Shown in pieces: positions 23,783-31,914 of a DNA stretch of 32,844 bases. The translations under genes and the position numbers were made by a program. The stretch covers positions 1 to 32,844 of the forward strand of contig JAJQEO010000120.1 of the NCBI GenBank assembly GCA_021201665.1, written 5' to 3'. This DNA is from Lachnospiraceae bacterium. GTDB lineage: Bacteria > Bacillota > Clostridia > Lachnospirales > Lachnospiraceae. Position 1 is the stretch's first letter; each line of letters starts with the position of its first letter. The notes below the pieces were generated by a model that saw only the letters and a program-made list of their open reading frames with translations, was not told where the DNA came from and searched no databases.

Positions 23783-25045
23783 CTATGCCTGTTTCCGATT
23801 TTCGCTGCCATAAATAGCATTTGCCAGAACATCATTTGCCCTTTTCTGAGCTTCCTCGTTTGCATGGCTGTAAACATCCAAGGTGATGGATGTATTGGAA
23901 TGTCCCAGTTTCTTACTCACACTTACTACATCTGCACCATTCGCAATGCTGATTGTAGCCATGGTGTGCCGCAAGGCATGAGGATGAAAGTGAGGAATAT
24001 CGTACTTCTTTCCAAACTCCTTGAAGTACCTTGATATATACGTTGGATTGAGTGCTTCACTTCTTGAAGCGTTAAAACAGTAAGCAGAGCAGGGAATCCC
24101 TTTTTTAAAGCTTTCTCGAATCTGTTCTTTGTGCCAGGCTTTCATGATTTTAAGTGCAGGTTCTGTGAGAAATACAGTACGAGTCTTTCCGCTCTTCGGA
24201 GTAGTATCATATACCCCTTTCCCCGAAGTATACTGGCGGTTATTGCATACAGTGACTTCACCTGTGTCCAGATTTATATTCTCCCATTTTATTCCTGCAA
24301 CCTCGCCACGTCTGCAACCCGTATCCAACATATAGATGACAAGTGCTTTCCATTTCAAAGGTTCATGATTTAGGCATTCCATAATGTAAGTTACCTGTTT
24401 TTCGTCATAAGCTTTATCCTGCATATTATCTGCTCCTTTCTCGTCCTTTGGTTTCCGGGGACGCTTCAAATCAGCCATAGGAGAGTATTGAATCGTACCA
24501 TCCTCAACCGCAGCAGCAAACAAACTTTTCAAAATGGAAAAATGCCGTACCTGTGATGAGTATTTAAGATTAGATTCGGTTTGCATATCAGAAAAATATT
24601 GTCGTACTATGTCTTTGGTAATATCCTCCATTTTGAGTTTTCCCAGAACAGTATTTGCACGATTAAATGTGCATTGATATGTTTGTATTGTTCCTACTGC
24701 ATAACCCGTTTTTTCCAGGCGTTTTAAATCCATTTCCATATATTCTTCAAAGGTAGGTTTACTTGCCTGTTCCAAACGTTCAATCTCCCTTTGCTTTGCC
24801 TGTTCCTGCTCACGCTGTTTTTTCTCTTGCTTGGTGAGAACTTTACCTGCCTTACATTTTGCAATGAATTCCCCTTCAATTTTTCCTGCTTCCCGTTCTG
24901 CTTTTTTGTCAGAATAATTTTCCGGGATTTTCCAGGTCATGGAATAAGGGGTAAGCTGTTTCCCGGTATTGGGATCACGTCCACGGGACACCCGAATTTC
25001 ATAAACCCTTGACCCGTCCTTTCGAGTTCGTAATGTTTTCGACAT
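23783..25045 (-). CDS. int: Tyrosine recombinase (integrase)
   Basis: 420 residues. Arm-binding/AP2-like N-terminus (RVYEIRVSRGRDPNTGKQ, about 13-30), a charged linker helix (67-95), a SAM-like core-binding domain (about 97-185) and the catalytic domain with Arg245 (DTGCRRGE), His356-x-x-Arg359 (HPHALRH), His382 (LGHSN) and nucleophile Tyr392 (LDVYSHA). It integrates and excises the element. AAGGAGCG precedes the start. It is transcribed outward, toward the left end, from a promoter embedded in four operator copies, with the Cro-like regulator divergent. Confidence 0.96.
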   Translation of the reverse strand: MSKTLRTRKDGSRVYEIRVSRGRDPNTGKQLTPYSMTWKIPENYSDKKAEREAGKIEGEFIAKCKAGKVLTKQEKKQREQEQAKQREIERLEQASKPTFEEYMEMDLKRLEKTGYAVGTIQTYQCTFNRANTVLGKLKMEDITKDIVRQYFSDMQTESNLKYSSQVRHFSILKSLFAAAVEDGTIQYSPMADLKRPRKPKDEKGADNMQDKAYDEKQVTYIMECLNHEPLKWKALVIYMLDTGCRRGEVAGIKWENINLDTGEVTVCNNRQYTSGKGVYDTTPKSGKTRTVFLTEPALKIMKAWHKEQIRESFKKGIPCSAYCFNASRSEALNPTYISRYFKEFGKKYDIPHFHPHALRHTMATISIANGADVVSVSKKLGHSNTSITLDVYSHANEEAQKRANDVLANAIYGSENRKQA

Positions 25046-25065
25046 ATTCTATCGCTCCTTTCGTG

Positions 25066-25181
25066 TTACATCGTTTTTGATGTAACCCAATATTACATCG
25101 TTATTGATGTAATGTCAATAAGCAATTTACACCAATTTCGATGTAGTTTTTTGTTCATCTTTTACATTGATTTCGGTGTAA
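25066..25181. promoter_or_regulatory. Four-operator switch between integrase and regulator
   Basis: Four 20-bp imperfect palindromes with arms TTACAYY/GRTGTAA and six-base centres lie at 25066-25085, 25093-25112, 25127-25146 and 25162-25181. The integrase promoter (minus; TTGACA 25113-25118, 17 bp, TAATAT 25090-25095) has its spacer exactly covered by copy two. The regulator promoter (plus; TTGATT 25167-25172, 17 bp, TATACT 25190-25195) is overlapped by copy four. One protein could thus control both directions. Confidence 0.85.
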
Positions 25182-25226
25182 CTTCATGCTATACTGAATC
25201 CATCATATTGAAAGGACGTGATAACA

Positions 25227-25439
25227 ATGCCGATGCAATTCAAAATTGATGTGCTTGCCGCTTTAAAAGAGAAGGGCTACAACACCAACCGTTTACGCAC
25301 TGACAAGCTGCTGTCAGAAGGGGCTATTCAATCCCTCCGCAACCATAAACCAATTTCCTGGAGTAGTCTGGAAAAGATATGTTCCATGCTTGACTGTCAG
25401 CCTGGGGATATTCTCGTTTATGATAACCTGGAAGGTTAA
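25227..25439 (+). CDS. Cro-like XRE-family regulator
   Basis: 70 residues, almost only a helix-turn-helix domain: KIDVLAALKEKGYNTNRLRT, then LLSEGAIQSLRNHKPISWSS and LEKICSMLDCQPGDILVYD. This is the small HTH_26/XRE type found in Firmicutes mobile elements. The start is set at ATG 25227 with GAAAGGA upstream; a GTG at 25218 is in frame but lies too close. It probably binds the four operators in the divergent region and represses the integrase and itself. Confidence 0.87.
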   Translation: MPMQFKIDVLAALKEKGYNTNRLRTDKLLSEGAIQSLRNHKPISWSSLEKICSMLDCQPGDILVYDNLEG

Positions 25440-25478
25440 GTACCACTATTTCATCAATACGATTAAGGAGTATACAAG

Positions 25479-25691
25479 ATGAACAATTTGACTGAAAAAG
25501 AATCTCTGCTATTAAGTATTTTCCGCAGCCTGGATACAGCAGGTCAGTTCTCCGTTATTACTCTCTGCATGAATGAGAATGACCGCTGCACAGCACTACA
25601 GCATTCACGCAAAGCACATTCCTCAAATCCAGACCATTCAGCAGGAAAAGTCATTTCTTTCCCTGTAGCAGAAAGGAGTTGCACTGTATGA
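25479..25691 (+). CDS. Small hypothetical protein after the Cro-like regulator
   Basis: 70 residues, starting MNNLTEKESLLLSIFRSLDT with AAGGAGTATACAAG upstream. Its stop overlaps the next start in an ATGA junction. No family was recognised. The first half is helix-like and the second half low in structure. Probably co-transcribed with the regulator. Confidence 0.65.
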   Translation: MNNLTEKESLLLSIFRSLDTAGQFSVITLCMNENDRCTALQHSRKAHSSNPDHSAGKVISFPVAERSCTV

Positions 25692-25852
25692 GCAATCACC
25701 AGTATTCCCCAGACTATTCTGATAAGGAACTTACAGTGTGTTCCATTCTGGCAAAGAAAGTCAAAGAATACTTCCAGGACGAAGCCCACTGTAAGGACTT
25801 TGAAAAATGGTATCGTAATAAATACGGAAAAGATTATGTTTGGAAAAAATGA
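25688..25852 (+). CDS. Very small hypothetical protein, coupled to the previous gene
   Basis: 54 residues starting MSNHQYSPDYSDKELTVCSI and ending GKDYVWKK. It overlaps the upstream stop by four bases, the frame is clean to TGA at 25850-25852, and a terminator follows. Charged and soluble; function unknown. Confidence 0.6.
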   Translation: MSNHQYSPDYSDKELTVCSILAKKVKEYFQDEAHCKDFEKWYRNKYGKDYVWKK

Positions 25853-25866
25853 TAGCAAAGACATAG

Positions 25867-25901
25867 GAGAGGGACTGACAGTTACGCAGCCCCTCTCTTT
25901 T
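25867..25901 (+). terminator. Terminator of the Cro-like regulator operon
   Basis: GAGAGGGACTG (25867-25877) and CAGCCCCTCTC (25887-25897) pair with one mismatch and are followed by TTTT. It faces the end of the leftward helicase-TerS operon, whose last stop is at 25911. Confidence 0.75.
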
Positions 25902-25910
25902 CATTCTCTG

Positions 25911-26807
25911 TTATTCCTCGTCAGAAGGGTCATTGTCTGATGTCCCGTTAAAGTATGGTAATTTCTGCCCCGTTGCTTTATAAGCCCTGTAGTTCGCGCC
26001 ATACTGATTCGGACAGTCAGCGAGGATTTCATTTTCCTTATCTTCTTTTGCTTTTCCTTCCAATCCTTCTGTCTGTTTTTTCATATACTCCATCAAACCA
26101 TCCAGGTTGGCAAAGAAGTGCTGCACCTTAACAGACTGTGTTCCTGCGGTTTCAGCATTTTCCAACATATCCGGGGAGCCGATTCCAATAATGTTCTCCC
26201 AGAAAGCCCTGTCTACTTTTTCAGCAGAATCAACCTGTGTCCCAAGATATGTTTCCTCTGGTCTGAAATATAAATCATAAAGCCGCTTCACAGAAAAAGC
26301 CATGTTATCCGTTGAACCATCGAAGCCGCTGATGTAATTTGCAAGATTACTCTCCAATACATCAACCGCTCTCACCATAGCTTCTGAATCTGGTATCATA
26401 ATCTGAATATCATTGTTTCTTGCAATCTGCTGTAAACGCTGCATAGCAAGCGGACAATCCACCATCTGTTCTGCATAGAACTTAATCTGGGTCGGACTTA
26501 CTGTATCCAACATACCCAAGATAGACAGACTATTGACCATATCAGCGGTTGGGGCTTTTGTAACCCTCTGACTGATATTTTTCCGCATTTCAGCAAGACT
26601 CTCTGTAAGGTCTTTCTGTACTTCCTTTTTCAGAGATACATTTTTCGCAGCGATTCTTTTATCTACCTCTGCCATTTCCGCATCGTATCTGGTGCTGCCC
26701 TTAATGTCCTCTCTCTTTTTGCTTTCAACCTCCCGGCTATCGTAATTCTTCTTTACTGCCGATGTGTAGACCCTCATTCTTCTCATTACATTTCTAAAGT
26801 TATTCAT
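25911..26807 (-). CDS. Hypothetical protein with helical N-terminus, after the TerS-like gene
   Basis: 298 residues. The start is set at 26807, preceded by GGAGGATTAAAAACC; the frame runs further upstream only from a poor TTG. Residues 1-90 are basic and coiled-coil-like (MNNFRNVMRRMRVYTSAVKK ... SLKKEVQKDLTESLAEMRKN), the middle contains SLSILGMLDTVSPTQIKFYA, and the tail is acidic (DNDPSDEE). No membrane or signal segment. It comes last in the leftward operon, 143 bases after the TerS-like gene, with a small hairpin (AAACGGA/TCCGTTT) in between. In a satellite this would be a plausible place for a capsid-redirecting or scaffold-like protein, but no such family was recognised. Confidence 0.7.
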   Translation of the reverse strand: MNNFRNVMRRMRVYTSAVKKNYDSREVESKKREDIKGSTRYDAEMAEVDKRIAAKNVSLKKEVQKDLTESLAEMRKNISQRVTKAPTADMVNSLSILGMLDTVSPTQIKFYAEQMVDCPLAMQRLQQIARNNDIQIMIPDSEAMVRAVDVLESNLANYISGFDGSTDNMAFSVKRLYDLYFRPEETYLGTQVDSAEKVDRAFWENIIGIGSPDMLENAETAGTQSVKVQHFFANLDGLMEYMKKQTEGLEGKAKEDKENEILADCPNQYGANYRAYKATGQKLPYFNGTSDNDPSDEE

Positions 26808-26950
26808 GGTTTTTAATCCTCCTATAAATTTTAGTTGATTTCCAAACGGACTTATAAACAATCCGTTTGATTTTATTTCTTGCGTCTGTATGTCTGCGCA
26901 CACGCCTTGAAACATCCTGGTAGTTTGACACAGGGATTCACCCCCTGTAA

Positions 26951-27556
26951 TCAATCAGAATCTATGCTGTCAGATGAATCTGGTTCATCATTATCCGACA
27001 TACCATATGTAGCATCGAGATATTTTTGTTTTAAATATTCTGGGCTGCGACTCTCTCCCATAGGGTCATTATTCGGAGTAAGCACCACTTCGCTCTTATC
27101 AGCATACCCAAAATTGTTTTTGAGCAGGAAAATTCCAGTAACAGGGTTGATTTTCCCGGATAACATATACTGCTCCATGATAGCTTCCATCACGATACGT
27201 GATTTCTCCACAATATCAGAATATCCCGGTCTGCGTTTATCCACGCCCCATAGCTGCCATGCACTTCGTGTAATTCCAAGGGATAAACATATACCTGCTA
27301 CACCAGGTTTAATATCGTTATCAATGCACATTCTAAAATAATCCATGATACGTTTTTCAACCTGTGCCCTGTCACCCCTGTCTATTTCCGGGAGTTGCAT
27401 TAATGACAAATTAAACTGCGTGATTTTTGCATTGTCCCCCGGCTGCACCATCAGTTCTTTGTCGCTACGTTTCTTTCTGGGAGAAGTATCTACAGAGCCT
27501 TTCGGTCTGCCCCTTTTCATCAATTCATTTTCATTCTCATTGTAGTTATTCTCCAT
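26951..27556 (-). CDS. Terminase small subunit-like DNA-packaging protein
   Basis: 201 residues. After a basic N-terminus (RGRPKGSVDTSPRKKRSDKE), residues about 75-160 have the HTH-plus-helices layout of gp3/TerS-like packaging proteins: GVAGICLSLGITRSAWQLWG, then a helix YSDIVEKSRIVMEAIMEQYM and the diagnostic NPVTGIFLLKNNFGYADKSE. The C-terminus is acidic and Ser-rich. TerS selects DNA for packaging; in phage satellites it redirects the helper's packaging. The start is set at 27556 (GGAAGGTGATAACA before ATG), overlapping the end of the helicase gene by 11 bases. No large terminase subunit is in the window. Confidence 0.75.
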   Translation of the reverse strand: MENNYNENENELMKRGRPKGSVDTSPRKKRSDKELMVQPGDNAKITQFNLSLMQLPEIDRGDRAQVEKRIMDYFRMCIDNDIKPGVAGICLSLGITRSAWQLWGVDKRRPGYSDIVEKSRIVMEAIMEQYMLSGKINPVTGIFLLKNNFGYADKSEVVLTPNNDPMGESRSPEYLKQKYLDATYGMSDNDEPDSSDSIDSD

Positions 27557-29360
27557 TGTTATCACCTTCCTCATTGTTATTTAATACACTGGATAAAAGC
27601 CAGATATATCTGCCCATAGAGCCGTTTATTTTCTTTCTCCTGTCAATACGTGTTTTTCCATTCTTGCTGATTTCTGGTGCAATCTTTCCTTCATCCAGAA
27701 ACATCTTCCAAAGACTGGATTTCGTTGCCGGGAAGGTATAGCCACTCTCACCATAGAATGTATACACTTCGGTATATGCGACCTGCGGTATCAGATAAAT
27801 ATAATTTTCATCCCGATACCCTATACAGGTCTTACCAGTCATAAGAGGATTGCTTATGATGTCACCCTCCTGTTGAGTTTTCGTCAAGTCCACCAGACGG
27901 ACTCTTTTTGTTTCGAGCATTTCTTTCAGCAGGTCAATATACAGATTCGTTGGTTTCTCATTTTCGACCTTTTTGTTTTGCTTTTCACACATATCCAGAA
28001 AAATCATTTTTGCCCTGGATAGCAAAGCTTTTTTCTCGTCTGCATCAATCTGTCCATATTCCTCCGCAAAACAAAGGAATGTAGCAAATCCAAACATAAG
28101 CTGTGAAAATGCTGTAGCAAGTCTGGCGTGTCCTGCGTCACTGAACAATTCCCTGTAGAATTTTAAAACTTCATCACTGGCTTTATCCACTTCATCCCAA
28201 CGATTTATCAGCCAGTTAAGGAATAGCTGCATCACCTTATTGAAATGCTCTGGATTATCCTGTAATGTTTGCAAAGCCTTAAAATCTACGGTATCTGGTT
28301 CCAACTCAATAGATACTGACCGGGCTATAGAACTGCTGCCGATGTTCACAAAAGCTTCTTCTGCCGTAACAATCAAATTGCTTTTTGCCACATAAGACTG
28401 CTTCGCTGTACTATCTGAATTAAGCCTTCCCCTGGTAGCCCTGTCACCTACAGCAGAAGAAACATATTTCTCAATGCCCTCATAACGCTGTTTATCACCG
28501 TTATTGTTCGTAGGTCTACGGTCATCCAGGAGCAATGGAAGGTCAGCCCCGACAGCCAATTTCCTTCCTATAGCGTTTTGTGTGTCCAGGAAAGTAATTG
28601 GTGCTGTATCTGCATAATTCAGCTTACCGAAAAAGCATAGGAACAGCTTACTTAATGAACTCTTAAAGCTTCCTGTTTTACCAATCAGATACATACTGAA
28701 ACAGGGTTCTTTTCCTTTGACACGGAGCATTTCATTAAGCGGAGTCATAAAGGTATATGCCAACATAGGTATATACACCCAGTCTGGTACTGCTTTAGGT
28801 AGCCCCTCAAACAATGTTTTAAAGCAAATCTCATAATCATCCTGTACGGGATAGAACTGGAAGCACTGAAAATCTGGGTCAAGTTCCACATTATAAGCAT
28901 TGCTTAATCCGTTTTTATCCACACTGTAATTTCCGTTCAGAAATACCCTGTCTCCATTCTCCGTAACAATCCATCCAGTATGACTATAGACAGTCTCAAC
29001 ATCTGCATCTTCACATTGAATCTGCATAAATTCAGAGTAATGCGCTACATTGCCTTTCCCCAGATAGATACGACAAGCAGGAGAAAACATAACCTGGGGT
29101 TGACTCCCAATCATGGTCTTTTTGTCAACACATACAGGTGATTCATACCTGTGCCGCCGCCTTGCACGGAACTCAATTTCCTCTGTTACAGTAAAACCAT
29201 CCTCTTTGCGGATGATTCTTTTCAGCATAGGAGCGTGATTAGAAATTGCTTCTGTCACAACACCCTCTGCATTCTGCATAGGTTTCAAATAATAAAGCTG
29301 TCCTTCATGGTCAACCTCATAATTTCCTTTTGCATAAACTTTTCTTTCATCTGCACCCAT
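27546..29360 (-). CDS. DUF927/superfamily 3-like replication helicase
   Basis: 604 residues. A beta-rich N-terminal region (1-about 190) precedes a P-loop ATPase: Walker A LIGKTGSFKSSLSKLF (225-240), Walker B LPLLLDD (274-280), then DRATRGRLNSDSTA and SNLIVTAEEAF (sensor-like) and SIARSVSIEL (arginine finger-like). The C-terminal part (about 490-590) is winged-helix-like. This is the DUF927/phage-element helicase layout, likely opening the element's origin for autonomous replication. AGGAGGAAGATAAAG precedes the start, which overlaps the upstream HTH gene by 14 bases. The TerS-like gene overlaps its end. Confidence 0.83.
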   Translation of the reverse strand: MGADERKVYAKGNYEVDHEGQLYYLKPMQNAEGVVTEAISNHAPMLKRIIRKEDGFTVTEEIEFRARRRHRYESPVCVDKKTMIGSQPQVMFSPACRIYLGKGNVAHYSEFMQIQCEDADVETVYSHTGWIVTENGDRVFLNGNYSVDKNGLSNAYNVELDPDFQCFQFYPVQDDYEICFKTLFEGLPKAVPDWVYIPMLAYTFMTPLNEMLRVKGKEPCFSMYLIGKTGSFKSSLSKLFLCFFGKLNYADTAPITFLDTQNAIGRKLAVGADLPLLLDDRRPTNNNGDKQRYEGIEKYVSSAVGDRATRGRLNSDSTAKQSYVAKSNLIVTAEEAFVNIGSSSIARSVSIELEPDTVDFKALQTLQDNPEHFNKVMQLFLNWLINRWDEVDKASDEVLKFYRELFSDAGHARLATAFSQLMFGFATFLCFAEEYGQIDADEKKALLSRAKMIFLDMCEKQNKKVENEKPTNLYIDLLKEMLETKRVRLVDLTKTQQEGDIISNPLMTGKTCIGYRDENYIYLIPQVAYTEVYTFYGESGYTFPATKSSLWKMFLDEGKIAPEISKNGKTRIDRRKKINGSMGRYIWLLSSVLNNNEEGDNNGE

Positions 29361-29562
29361 CTTTATCTTCCTCCTTTGAAGCTTCCAATGACTTCAAAAG
29401 AGAAGGTACATTCACCAGAAATTTCTTGCCACTATATACGCCGGGAAGCATCCCTCGCTTCTGTAACTGTCTAAGATAATATTCGGACAATCCCGTGTAC
29501 CTGGCGGTTTCTCTGATAGAATGGTAGGCAGGTACAGTGGTATCAACTTCATTAATCCTCAT
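29347..29562 (-). CDS. Excisionase-like helix-turn-helix protein
   Basis: 71 residues with the MerR-like HTH_17 pattern: SIRETARYTGLSEYYLRQLQ, KRGMLPGVYSGKKFLVNVPS, LLKSLEAS. Such proteins act as excisionases or small regulators. It is the gene just before the helicase and overlaps it by 14 bases, implying coupled translation. It resembles in layout the first gene of the operon at 30070-30288. Confidence 0.78.
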   Translation of the reverse strand: MRINEVDTTVPAYHSIRETARYTGLSEYYLRQLQKRGMLPGVYSGKKFLVNVPSLLKSLEASKEEDKDGCR

Positions 29563-29650
29563 GTCAATAACCGCCTTTCTTCTCTAATTTTTTAATAATT
29601 CTCTCATTCTCCACATATCGTCAAAAAGGTTTTGGTCTATAGCTTCTTTG

Positions 29651-29872
29651 TCAGCGTTTATTCTTTTTCATCCTATCCTTTCGGATTCCTTCAATACCGC
29701 ACATTACAACTTCCCTCTGGTAGTCAGTTAATGGATGTTTCATCCAGAAATGTATTGTGCCTGTACAATAACCCACCTGTGCTGCAAGCTGCGCATGGGT
29801 TATTTCTTCGTCATGAAGTATCTGCTTTATATCTCCATTGACGTTCATATTACGGTGGTAATCCCAACCCAT
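29651..29872 (-). CDS. Tiny HTH protein, paralogue B
   Basis: 73 residues. NVNGDIKQILHDEEITHAQL then AAQVGYCTGTIHFWMKHPLT forms a helix-turn-helix; the tail is basic. It starts at 29872 with GGGGGTGAGGTT, the same leader text as the preceding gene. Its layout (NVNGxLK..L......T...A...GY....I..ML/WM..PL) matches that neighbour, so the pair arose by duplication. Role unknown, probably DNA binding. Confidence 0.7.
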   Translation of the reverse strand: MGWDYHRNMNVNGDIKQILHDEEITHAQLAAQVGYCTGTIHFWMKHPLTDYQREVVMCGIEGIRKDRMKKNKR

Positions 29873-29876
29873 AACC

Positions 29877-30065
29877 TCACCCCCTCTTTGCCAAAATATT
29901 TTTCTCTGCCTTTTTGATTAGTGCTTCATAATAAGAGGACAAAGGATTGCACATAAGCATTTTGATATATACCACAGAATAATTGCACTCTGATGCAATC
30001 TCTCTATAGGTAATATGATTGCTGTGTAAATCCTTTTTCAATGTTCCATTAACATTGTAGTTCAT
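29877..30065 (-). CDS. Tiny HTH protein, paralogue A
   Basis: 62 residues starting MNYNVNGTLKKDLHSNHITY and continuing REIASECNYSVVYIKMLMCN, an HTH like that of paralogue B. The start is set at 30065, behind AGTAAGGGGTGAGGTT; the first part of that site overlaps the stop of the upstream gene. A longer frame from 30140 lies inside that gene and is not preferred. Confidence 0.7.
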   Translation of the reverse strand: MNYNVNGTLKKDLHSNHITYREIASECNYSVVYIKMLMCNPLSSYYEALIKKAEKNILAKRG

Positions 30066-30069
30066 AACC

Positions 30070-30288
30070 TCACCCCTTACTCTGTTTTGTAGTGAAATCC
30101 ACTTGACTGTCCATCTGCCGTTTGAAAGCGGCTGTGTCAATCATGTAGCGGTTTCCAACAAAGGCATGGGCAATCGTACCATTTCTGATGCCTTTTCGAA
30201 GAAAATACTTCGATACTCCAAAATAGGCACTGGTATCTGTAATGCTCATATATTTCGGTATCTCTGGGTATCTTAATACCAGACTCAT
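30070..30288 (-). CDS. Excisionase-like helix-turn-helix protein, first gene of the leftward operon
   Basis: 72 residues: KYMSITDTSAYFGVSKYFLR, KGIRNGTIAHAFVGNRYMID, TAAFKRQMDSQ, an HTH_17/excisionase pattern. The start is set at 30288 because AGGAGGGAGGAAATAAAG is just upstream; the longer frame from 30405 runs through the promoter. It heads the operon that contains the helicase and TerS-like genes and may serve as excisionase or activator. Confidence 0.78.
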   Translation of the reverse strand: MSLVLRYPEIPKYMSITDTSAYFGVSKYFLRKGIRNGTIAHAFVGNRYMIDTAAFKRQMDSQVDFTTKQSKG

Positions 30289-30361
30289 CTTTATTTCCTC
30301 CCTCCTGTGCTTGATTTTTTCGTAACCTTCTGTTACAATAAAGTAGGTTGCCGATAAGAAA

Positions 30362-30389
30362 AGTATAGCAAAACTTGTTAAATCTTCAA
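30362..30389 (-). promoter_or_regulatory. Promoter of the leftward replication/packaging operon
   Basis: Minus-strand TTGAAG (30384-30389), 16 bp, TATACT (30362-30367). A GTAAC-CTTCT-GTTAC inverted repeat lies just downstream (about 30331-30345), a possible operator. The zinc-ribbon gene diverges about 80 bases away. Confidence 0.6.
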
Positions 30390-30465
30390 GGAATGTACTC
30401 AGCAACTTTCTGTCATCTATTTTTTGCGATAGTAGGTGTCCGATTTTTTGGAAGGGGAGGATACG

Positions 30466-31374
30466 ATGTATATACTGATATTAGATGAAGGATATCTTCA
30501 TATAGAAAAAGACGAAAAGGGACAATATTCAATAGTTGAATATGAAGGGGAACAGGCGGTTGAATGTTCTCTGAAAGTCATGTCCCGGAAAAAGGCTGTC
30601 CGCATTATGCCTTTCGGACAGATAGTAATAAACCAATACAACCATGAACTTGACAAATATATTGCAGATGGTGGTACAGTATCGGAAGTCCTGCGCTTTC
30701 ATAGCAATAATAAATTGAAAAAACTGAAAGAACCATATCCGCCACAATGGATAATACTGGCAGATAAAGGGCAGCAAAGCATATCAGATATTGATTTTGA
30801 AAATGACCCGACATATGTTTCCACTTCATATGTAAGGTTCATGGGTAAGTTAGTTCCCATATTTCAAGTTAATAGGATAAGCGACCTATACTTTTATGAC
30901 CTATACAGAATACAAACTGCGGATTTAATAATAAAGGAATGTATAGACTGCGGACACGCCTTTATAGCACGTACTACAGCTATCCGCTGCCAGAAGTGTA
31001 GAGATGCAGGTTTTGGAGAGCGGAAGAAAAGAATGAACAGGAAATCCGACCCGGCACGTAGCAAGGCATATAAGATTGTGGATAGGAATTGTCCAAATAA
31101 AAGAAATCCAGACATAACCTATAATGGATATCAAGGGCAGCTACAGAATGTCATAGCAGATAGCGCAGAAGAACGAAGTGCAAAAGACCATCTTGATTTT
31201 CTAAATCTCCTTGATGCAATGGACAAGCGTTTCTTCAATCTATGCAAATACTTTTCTTCGGATAATTGTATTGCTGATGATGAAACCTATAATGAATGGC
31301 AAACCGCAAAGAAACAATTTCCCAACGTGCAAGACATGAAAGCATGGATTGAAACCTGGGAAAAGAGAAAATAA
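30466..31374 (+). CDS. Zinc-ribbon protein of unknown function
   Basis: 302 residues. The start is set at 30466 (GGAAGGGGAGGATACG before ATG). A zinc ribbon is formed by Cys159, Cys162, Cys175 and Cys178 (CIDCGHAF ... CQKCRDAG), followed by a basic RNA/DNA-binding-like stretch (ERKKRMNRKSDPARSKAYK). The N-terminal 150 residues have no recognised domain. It is the only sizeable plus-strand gene in this part, divergent from the replication operon and ending at a bidirectional terminator. Proteins of this layout occur in Clostridia elements without an assigned role. Confidence 0.75.
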   Translation: MYILILDEGYLHIEKDEKGQYSIVEYEGEQAVECSLKVMSRKKAVRIMPFGQIVINQYNHELDKYIADGGTVSEVLRFHSNNKLKKLKEPYPPQWIILADKGQQSISDIDFENDPTYVSTSYVRFMGKLVPIFQVNRISDLYFYDLYRIQTADLIIKECIDCGHAFIARTTAIRCQKCRDAGFGERKKRMNRKSDPARSKAYKIVDRNCPNKRNPDITYNGYQGQLQNVIADSAEERSAKDHLDFLNLLDAMDKRFFNLCKYFSSDNCIADDETYNEWQTAKKQFPNVQDMKAWIETWEKRK

Positions 31375-31380
31375 AAAAAT

Positions 31381-31423
31381 AGCACCTCATCTATAATGTC
31401 ATCGGGCATTCAGACGAGGTGCT
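31381..31423. terminator. Bidirectional terminator
   Basis: AGCACCTC (31381-31388) and GAGGTGCT (31416-31423) pair, with A-rich DNA on the left and TTTT on the right. It closes both the zinc-ribbon gene (plus) and the recombinase group (minus). Confidence 0.75.
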
Positions 31424-31440
31424 TTTCATTTCCAGACTTA

Positions 31441-31689
31441 TCAATCTTCGAAAATATCATCATAAAATATCATTTCTTCGAGGGTATAAGGTTTATGTTT
31501 GGGGCTACTATGTTTCTGATTAGTCCTGGCAGCAGGAGATTGTTTCTTTTTGCTTTCCTCCTGTCGTTTCAATTTCTCATACAGCTTACTGTCAACTTCC
31601 ACAACCTTCTTTTTCGTGACCGTCCGGGGGATACCCAGAAAGCCCTTCTCCGTAGTCTGATATGTTAAAGTTATTTTTCTCTTACGCAT
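31441..31689 (-). CDS. Small basic hypothetical protein
   Basis: 82 residues, very basic in the middle (LKRQEESKKKQSPAARTNQK) with an acidic end (MIFYDDIFED). The start is set at ATG 31689; an in-frame GTG lies three codons before. The ribosome site (CAGGGTGAAG) is moderate. It is the last gene of the leftward group headed by the right-end regulator. No family recognised. Confidence 0.6.
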   Translation of the reverse strand: MRKRKITLTYQTTEKGFLGIPRTVTKKKVVEVDSKLYEKLKRQEESKKKQSPAARTNQKHSSPKHKPYTLEEMIFYDDIFED

Positions 31690-31914
31690 TTTCTTCACCC
31701 TGTTTCAAACAAAAACTCTTGCCAGTGAGTACAGTCACCAGAAATACCATCTGTCGGACAACCATAACAGTTATACCTATACCTACATGAATTGCTGTAT
31801 CACGCTGTACCTTCCTGCGGAACTTCCAGTATATAAAAAAATCAGATGACTACACTTCTATGAATGATTCTGCTCCATCCGTGGAAAACCGCAGCAACCA
31901 TTCTTTTATCATGG
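31690..31914. other. Spacer between the serine recombinase and the small basic protein
   Basis: No strong gene. A short minus-strand frame (ATG near 31765, 27 codons, MVVRQMVFLVTVLTG) ends overlapping the start of the small basic protein, but its ribosome site is weak. A 20-codon frame follows the recombinase stop. Neither is called. Confidence 0.35.

Noticed and set aside
25544..25864. 106-residue minus-strand frame
   Set aside because: It opposes two small plus-strand genes that have good ribosome sites, coupled starts and a terminator.
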